This document shows positions 43,287 to 47,987 of a stretch of 47,987 nt of DNA, piece after piece. The stretch's first letter is position 1. Every line of letters begins with the position of its first letter. The translations under genes and the position numbers were made by a program. This stretch comes from Hyphomicrobiales bacterium (GTDB lineage: Bacteria; Pseudomonadota; Alphaproteobacteria; Rhizobiales; Rhizobiaceae). The DNA lies in assembly GCA_900472575.1 (NCBI GenBank), contig UCIV01000028.1:1-47987 (forward strand), read 5' to 3'. Under the pieces are notes generated by a model, which made no database searches, had not been told where the DNA came from, and saw only the letters and a list, made by a program, of their open reading frames with translations.

Positions 43287-43615
43287 GGCTCGGGGTGAAG
43301 TTGCGGGTTCGGATCCGACGCGGCCGAGACGTTTGCCACGAAAATCTCCTCGCCATACTTATATCATTGAATTTCAGTAAGTTCAAAGTGCGCCATGCAT
43401 CCCTCTCGCATATCGGCAATCCTTTATTTCGATATCGTTTTCCTATCGATATTATATTTAAATCCAACTTAAAACTATCGGGAAATCCGTTTATTTGATT
43501 TGCCGAAGAGAGGATCTGCACCAGCTTAACCTCATGCAACACAATGGAGCGCGAGGGCGATCTCACCCGATCTCGTCCTTCGCCAAGATATAACAATGAC
43601 CGGAAGGAGATCGTC
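43287..43615. promoter_or_regulatory. Divergent region before katG with operator-like palindromes
   Basis: About 330 bp without a gene. The strongly AT-rich part holds CGATATCG (43430-43437) and TATCGATA (43444-43451); together they give the inverted repeat ATATCG-N9-CGATAT at 43432-43452. The location suits an OxyR-like (LysR-type) site controlling katG, but the OxyR consensus was not matched base by base. Confidence 0.4.
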
Positions 43616-45805
43616 ATGGATGCCAAGTCTAGCGAAAACAGTGGTAAGTGTCCCGTCGCCCACGGCAGCACGCCGCGTGGACGTTCGAACCGTGACTGGT
43701 GGCCCAGCCATCTGAACGTACAGATCCTTCACACCCACTCGTCGCTTGCCGATCCGATGGGCAAGTCCTTCGACTATGCCGAGGAGTTCAAGAAGCTCGA
43801 TCTCGACGCGCTGAAGCAGGATCTCCACGCGCTGATGACCGATAGCCAGGATTGGTGGCCGGCCGATTTCGGCCATTACGGTGGTCTCTTCATCCGTATG
43901 GCCTGGCACAGCGCCGGCACCTACCGCATCACCGACGGTCGTGGCGGCGCCGGCATGGGCCAACAGCGTTTTGCTCCGCTCAACAGCTGGCCCGATAACG
44001 TCAACCTCGATAAGGCTCGCCGTCTCCTTTGGCCGATCAAGCAGAAATACGGCAACAAGATTTCCTGGGCCGACCTGATGATCCTGACCGGCAATGTCGC
44101 GTTGGAATCGATGGGCTTCAAGACCTTCGGTTTTGCCGGCGGCCGTGCAGACGTTTGGGAGCCGGAAGAGCTTTATTGGGGGCCTGAAGGCACCTGGCTG
44201 GGCGACGAGCGTTATAGCGGCGAGCGTGAGCTTGCCGAACCGCTCGGTGCAGTGCAGATGGGCCTTATCTATGTCAATCCGGAAGGCCCGAACGGCAATC
44301 CCGATCCGCTCGCCTCTGCCCGCGACATCCGCGATACCTTCGCCCGCATGGCGATGAATGACGACGAAACGGTAGCCTTGATCGCCGGCGGCCACACATT
44401 CGGCAAGACCCATGGCGCAGGTGATGCGTCCTTCGTCGGGATCGATCCGGAAGGCGGCGAACTGGAAGCGCAAGGGTTGGGCTGGTCCAGCAAGTTCAAC
44501 AGCGGTGTTGGCACGGATACGATCGGCAGCGGCCTGGAAGTCACCTGGTCGCAGACCCCGACGCAATGGAGCAACTACTTCTTCGAAAACCTCTTTGGTT
44601 TCGAATGGGAGCTGACCAAGAGCCCGGCCGGCGCCCATCAGTGGGTGGCCAAGGATGCGGATGCCTCCGTGCCGGATGCATTCGACGGCGCAAAGAAGCA
44701 TCGCCCGACCATGCTGACCTCTGACCTCGCGCTGCGCTTCGACCCGATCTACGAAAAGATCTCGCGCCGTTTTCTCGAAAATCCGGCCGAGTTCGCTGAC
44801 GCTTTTGCCCGCGCCTGGTTCAAGCTGACCCATCGAGACATGGGCCCGAAGGTTCGCTATCTCGGCCCTGAGGTTCCAGCCGAAGACCTGATCTGGCAGG
44901 ATGTTATTCCGGTGATCGACCATCCACTGGTCGATGATGCCGATATCGCCAGCCTGAAGGAAAAGGTCCTGGAGACCGATCTTTCCGTCCAGGAACTGGT
45001 CTCGACCGCCTGGGCCTCTGCCTCGAGCTTCCGCGGCTCCGACAAGCGTGGTGGTGCCAATGGTGCCCGTATCCGTCTGGAGCCGCAGAGGAACTGGGAA
45101 GCCAACCAGCCGGAACAGCTCGCCAAGGTGCTTGGCGTGCTCGAAGGCATCCAGCAGAGCTTCAATGCCGCCAATACGGCGGGCAAGAAGATCTCGATGG
45201 CTGACCTGATCGTGCTGGCTGGTGCCGCCGGTGTGGAAGAGGCCGCCAAGGCAGCAGGCCACAGCATCGTCGTTCCCGTCACGCCTGGTCGCGCGGATGC
45301 CTCGCAGGAGCAGACCGACGTTGCGTCCTTTGCCGCATTGGAGCCGCGTGCTGACGCGTTCCGCAACTACGTCAACACCGGGCGCACTCAGTTCCTCAAG
45401 GCTGAAGAAGCTCTTGTCGACCGGGCGCAGTTGCTGACCCTGACAGCGCCGCAGATGACCGTTCTGCTCGGTGGTCTGCGCGTATTGAATGCCGGTGCAC
45501 CAAGCCACGGGGTCTTGACCGACAAGCCGGAAGCACTGACGAATGATTTCTTCGTCAATCTTCTGGATATGGGGACGGTTTGGACACCCAAGGCTGGCGA
45601 GACCGGCGTTTACGAAGGGCGCGATCGTCATTCGAACGAACTGAAATGGACCGGCACGCGCGTCGATCTCATCTTCGGCTCGCATTCGCAGCTCCGCGCT
45701 ATCGCGGAAGTCTACGCCCAGTCGGACGCAAAGGAGAAGTTCGTCAGAGACTTCGTGACCGCTTGGGTCAAGGTCATGAACGCAGACCGTTTCGATCTGG
45801 TTTGA
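43616..45805 (+). CDS. katG: Catalase-peroxidase
   Basis: A 729-residue bifunctional heme enzyme that removes hydrogen peroxide. The distal site is Arg94, Trp97, His98 (RMAWHSAGTYR), the proximal heme ligand His260 is in GGHTFGKTHG, and the Met-Tyr-Trp adduct residues Trp97, Tyr219 and Met245 are present. The C-terminal half repeats the peroxidase fold without heme, as usual. ATG 43616 has AAGGAGA upstream; the in-frame ATG 43544 is too early. It is transcribed alone and ends with a terminator at 45820. Probable regulation by peroxide through the upstream palindromes. Confidence 0.97.
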   Translation: MDAKSSENSGKCPVAHGSTPRGRSNRDWWPSHLNVQILHTHSSLADPMGKSFDYAEEFKKLDLDALKQDLHALMTDSQDWWPADFGHYGGLFIRMAWHSAGTYRITDGRGGAGMGQQRFAPLNSWPDNVNLDKARRLLWPIKQKYGNKISWADLMILTGNVALESMGFKTFGFAGGRADVWEPEELYWGPEGTWLGDERYSGERELAEPLGAVQMGLIYVNPEGPNGNPDPLASARDIRDTFARMAMNDDETVALIAGGHTFGKTHGAGDASFVGIDPEGGELEAQGLGWSSKFNSGVGTDTIGSGLEVTWSQTPTQWSNYFFENLFGFEWELTKSPAGAHQWVAKDADASVPDAFDGAKKHRPTMLTSDLALRFDPIYEKISRRFLENPAEFADAFARAWFKLTHRDMGPKVRYLGPEVPAEDLIWQDVIPVIDHPLVDDADIASLKEKVLETDLSVQELVSTAWASASSFRGSDKRGGANGARIRLEPQRNWEANQPEQLAKVLGVLEGIQQSFNAANTAGKKISMADLIVLAGAAGVEEAAKAAGHSIVVPVTPGRADASQEQTDVASFAALEPRADAFRNYVNTGRTQFLKAEEALVDRAQLLTLTAPQMTVLLGGLRVLNAGAPSHGVLTDKPEALTNDFFVNLLDMGTVWTPKAGETGVYEGRDRHSNELKWTGTRVDLIFGSHSQLRAIAEVYAQSDAKEKFVRDFVTAWVKVMNADRFDLV

Positions 45806-45819
45806 TCATAAGATTAGCG

Positions 45820-45847
45820 CCGGGCGGGATTTCTCGCCCGGTGTTTT
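45820..45847 (+). terminator. Intrinsic terminator after katG
   Basis: CCGGGCG, loop GGATTTCT, CGCCCGG followed by TGTTTT. Confidence 0.82.
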
Positions 45848-45886
45848 CGCTCGCCCGAGCGCCCAAGGTTTTTAGGCTGAGAACTC

Positions 45887-46030
45887 CTAGCGGACGCTCG
45901 CGGTCGTCATGCCATCAGTCGACGCGCCGGTCAGGCCGGCATAAAGCGCCAGAGTTCCATGCAGCATGCCCGCCCACATCAGAATCGAGACGGCGAACAC
46001 CACGATCATATTGCGAAGACGAGATGACAT
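45887..46030 (-). CDS. Short membrane peptide, 47 residues
   Basis: A small open frame between katG and rkpK. It begins with basic residues (MSSRLRNM), has one hydrophobic helix (residues about 8-30: IVVFAVSILMWAGMLHG) and a polar tail rich in Thr, Ser and Gly. AGAGG lies 5 nt before ATG 46030. It is the only supportable frame in the 369-bp gap. No known family is recognised. It could be a single-pass membrane peptide or an exported leader. Confidence 0.5.
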   Translation of the reverse strand: MSSRLRNMIVVFAVSILMWAGMLHGTLALYAGLTGASTDGMTTASVR

Positions 46031-46174
46031 CTGAACCTCTTGAATGAAGGCTCAATGTGCCATTTGAAAGTTTGCGCGACGTGAACCGAAATGGTTAGCA
46101 ATCGCCAACGAAAATGCCGACAATTTCAGGAAACCGCATTCTGTCCGTTATAATTTCGGCCGATATGGGCCTTC

Positions 46175-47482
46175 TCAGCCGCTATTCTTGCCTATGCTGT
46201 GATAGGTAAACCCATGCGGCTCGACCTCATGAGCGCGATAGACATTGCGCAGGTCGACGAACACCGGTGTCGCCATGATCGTTTTCAGCCGGTCAAGATC
46301 GAGCGCCCGGAACTCGTTCCATTCAGTCACCAGAACCGCGACATCCGCGCCTTCGGCCGCCTCGTAAGGATCGGTGGCGAAATCGATCTCCATCATCTGA
46401 CGTGCGTTGTCCATGCCCTCCGGATCGTAGCCGGCAACGATCGCGCCGGCATCCTTCAGCGTCTGGACAATCGCAATCGCCGGACTGTCGCGCATGTCGT
46501 CTGTATTTGGCTTGAAGGTCAGGCCGAAGATCGCAACCTTCTTGCCGCGCACATCGCCGCCTGCGGCTGCAATCACCTTGCGGCCCATGGCCCGTTTGCG
46601 GTTGTCGTTGATCGCAATCGTCGTCTCGATCAGGCGAACCGGGCTTTCATAATCCTGCGCGGTCTTGGCAAGAGCAAGCGTATCCTTCGGAAAGCAGGAG
46701 CCGCCGTAGCCGGGACCCGCATGCAGGAATTTCGAGCCGATACGGCCATCAAGCCCGATGCCGCGCGATACATCCTGTACATCCGCACCAACTCGCTCAC
46801 ACAGATCCGCAATCTCGTTGATGAAGGTGATCTTCATCGCGAGGAAGGCATTGGCTGCATACTTGATCAGTTCGGACGTGCGGCGGCTGGTGTAAAGGAT
46901 CGGTGCCTGGTTGAGATAGAGCGGCCGATAGACTTCGTTCATCACCGGACGGGCACGCTCGTCGGAAATACCGACGACGATACGGTCCGGCCGCTTGAAG
47001 TCTTCGATTGCTGCACCTTCGCGCAGGAATTCCGGGTTCGAGACCACGGCAAAATCCGCATCCGGATTGCTCTCGCGAATGATCCGCTCGACCTCGTCGC
47101 CGGTGCCGACCGGTACGGTCGATTTGGTGACGACAACCGTAAAACCCTTCATCGCCTCGGCGATTTCCTTCGAAGCGGCATAGACATAACCAAGGTCGGC
47201 ATGGCCGTCGCCTCGGCGGGAAGGAGTGCCGACAGCGATGAACACGACATCAGCTTCGGCAACAGCCGGCGCAAGCTCGGTGGTGAAGGAAAGACGGCCT
47301 GCCTTGACGTTGGTTTCGACCAGCGCACCGAGGCCCGGCTCGAAGATCGGGATGATGCCTTGCCTCAGCGCCTCGATCTTCTCTTCTGCCTTGTCGACGC
47401 AGATCACCTTGTGACCGAAATCGGCAAAACATGCCCCAGACACAAGCCCGACATAACCCGAGCCAACCATGACGATGCGCAT
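46175..47482 (-). CDS. rkpK: UDP-glucose 6-dehydrogenase
   Basis: A 435-residue enzyme that oxidises UDP-glucose to UDP-glucuronate with two NAD. The N-terminal NAD motif is VGSGYVGLVSG, the central substrate region has STVPVGTGDEV and NPEFLREG, and the catalytic Cys263 is in GPGYGGSCFPKD. The length is standard for the UDP-glucose/GDP-mannose dehydrogenase family. In Sinorhizobium rkpK supplies uronic acid precursors for K-antigen and LPS. The location 5 kb from rkpUAGH and next to a GDP-mannose gene suggests a sugar-nucleotide supply role. The family is certain; the symbol rests on context. Confidence 0.93.
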   Translation of the reverse strand: MRIVMVGSGYVGLVSGACFADFGHKVICVDKAEEKIEALRQGIIPIFEPGLGALVETNVKAGRLSFTTELAPAVAEADVVFIAVGTPSRRGDGHADLGYVYAASKEIAEAMKGFTVVVTKSTVPVGTGDEVERIIRESNPDADFAVVSNPEFLREGAAIEDFKRPDRIVVGISDERARPVMNEVYRPLYLNQAPILYTSRRTSELIKYAANAFLAMKITFINEIADLCERVGADVQDVSRGIGLDGRIGSKFLHAGPGYGGSCFPKDTLALAKTAQDYESPVRLIETTIAINDNRKRAMGRKVIAAAGGDVRGKKVAIFGLTFKPNTDDMRDSPAIAIVQTLKDAGAIVAGYDPEGMDNARQMMEIDFATDPYEAAEGADVAVLVTEWNEFRALDLDRLKTIMATPVFVDLRNVYRAHEVEPHGFTYHSIGKNSG

Positions 47483-47597
47483 AAAGCTGCCTTCCTATCA
47501 AATCATGCCAATCGATCGATAAGACTTTCCGCCGACAGATCGATGACACCGCAGCCGGCAACATAAGTACCGGCTAGGCTTCTTGTTAGAGCAGCTA

Positions 47598-47987
47598 TTA
47601 CCCGCGTCCGAACTCATCGACAATACGGATGATGTCGTCTTCGCCGAGATAGGAACCGGTCTGCACCTCGATCATTTCGAGCATGATCTTGCCGGGATTG
47701 GCGAGGCGGTGGACTTCACCCTGCGGAATGTAAACCGACTCGTTTTCGCGCACGATCTTGATCTCATCGCCGACCGTGACCTCCGCCGTACCCTTGACGC
47801 AGATCCAGTGTTCGGACCGGTGATGATGTTTCTGCAGCGACAGCTTCTTGCCCGGTGTGACAAACAGCCGCTTCACCTGGAACCGGTCACCGTTGAGGAT
47901 CGACGTATATCCGCCCCAGGGGCGATAGGAGGTCGGATGGGTCTGGGTCAGTGCTGCGGTGCCCTTAGTCGATCCCAGAAGCTTGAC
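47598..47987 (-). CDS. Mannose-1-phosphate guanylyltransferase/mannose-6-phosphate isomerase, C-terminal part
   Basis: The open frame runs to the right edge, so only about 129 C-terminal residues are visible. They include RPWGGYTSIL, then the type II phosphomannose isomerase cupin: PGKKLSLQKHHHRSEHW (metal-binding His and Gln), GEVHRLANPGK and GSYLGEDDIIRIVDEFGR. The full protein makes GDP-mannose and interconverts mannose-6-phosphate and fructose-6-phosphate. An internal GTG at 47876 could be mistaken for a start but lies inside the conserved fold. It is upstream of rkpK on the same strand with a 115-bp gap. Confidence 0.9.
   Translation of the reverse strand, partial: VKLLGSTKGTAALTQTHPTSYRPWGGYTSILNGDRFQVKRLFVTPGKKLSLQKHHHRSEHWICVKGTAEVTVGDEIKIVRENESVYIPQGEVHRLANPGKIMLEMIEVQTGSYLGEDDIIRIVDEFGRG

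Noticed and set aside
43532..45685. Minus-strand open frame of 717 codons
   Set aside because: It lies wholly antisense to katG, whose protein matches its family from end to end. Its length is a product of high GC content, and the translation shows no recognisable domain.
46199..47566. Plus-strand open frame of 455 codons
   Set aside because: Antisense to rkpK; no family features.
1..47987. CRISPR array, insertion sequence, prophage or integrase
   Set aside because: No regularly spaced repeats, transposase, integrase or phage structural gene was seen on either strand.

Overview
The window is about 48 kb of GC-rich chromosomal DNA from a Rhizobiaceae-type alphaproteobacterium (Rhizobium/Agrobacterium/Sinorhizobium relatives). 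The evidence is the gene block clpP-clpX-lon-hupB, a rkpU-rkpA-rkpG-rkpH locus as in the Sinorhizobium rkp-1 region, a rkpK gene, and two intergenic repeats of a kind common in rhizobial genomes. I cannot name the species. No rRNA, tRNA, CRISPR array, insertion sequence or prophage was seen.

Layout. Positions 1-13,020 hold accessory and housekeeping genes: a CDF cation transporter, a single-domain response regulator, a TerC/CBS membrane protein with a long leader, a divergent bdcA/bdcR pair with two matching palindromic operators, a cupin, a small membrane protein, a divergent MarR/SDR pair, lrgAB, a cytochrome P450, a gamma-glutamyltranspeptidase and a membrane diguanylate cyclase. Positions 13,395-18,892 are the protein quality-control block (ClpP, ClpX, Lon) and HU. 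Positions 19,253-24,539 encode exported proteins: an autotransporter with HAF-type repeats, an inorganic pyrophosphatase with a signal peptide and a secreted phytase-like protein. The last two each carry a good Pho box 45-46 nt before the start codon. Positions 24,652-29,342 encode an SbcD/YhaO-like nuclease and its SbcC/YhaN-like ATPase partner.

Positions 29,319-47,987 form a surface-polysaccharide and lipid region. An outer-membrane export lipoprotein (rkpU) precedes a 2,483-residue iterative type I PKS/FAS (rkpA), an alpha-oxoamine synthase (rkpG) and an SDR (rkpH) carrying the PPDTDTP motif of 3-ketosphinganine reductases. RkpA has no thioesterase. The simplest reading is that its ACP-bound chain is released by decarboxylative condensation with an amino acid on RkpG and the ketone is reduced by RkpH, giving a sphingoid-like amino alcohol that could serve as a lipid part of a surface glycan. 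The logic parallels fungal fumonisin assembly. Two paralogous membrane-anchored proteins of unknown function flank this locus, followed by katG, a 47-residue membrane peptide, rkpK (UDP-glucose 6-dehydrogenase) and the 3' end of a GDP-mannose pyrophosphorylase/phosphomannose isomerase gene cut by the window edge.

The main leads are the rkpAGH sphingoid-like assembly line, the Pho-controlled exported pyrophosphatase/phytase pair, a terminator-containing leader ahead of terC, the twin bdc operators, and the paralogous pair around the rkp locus.
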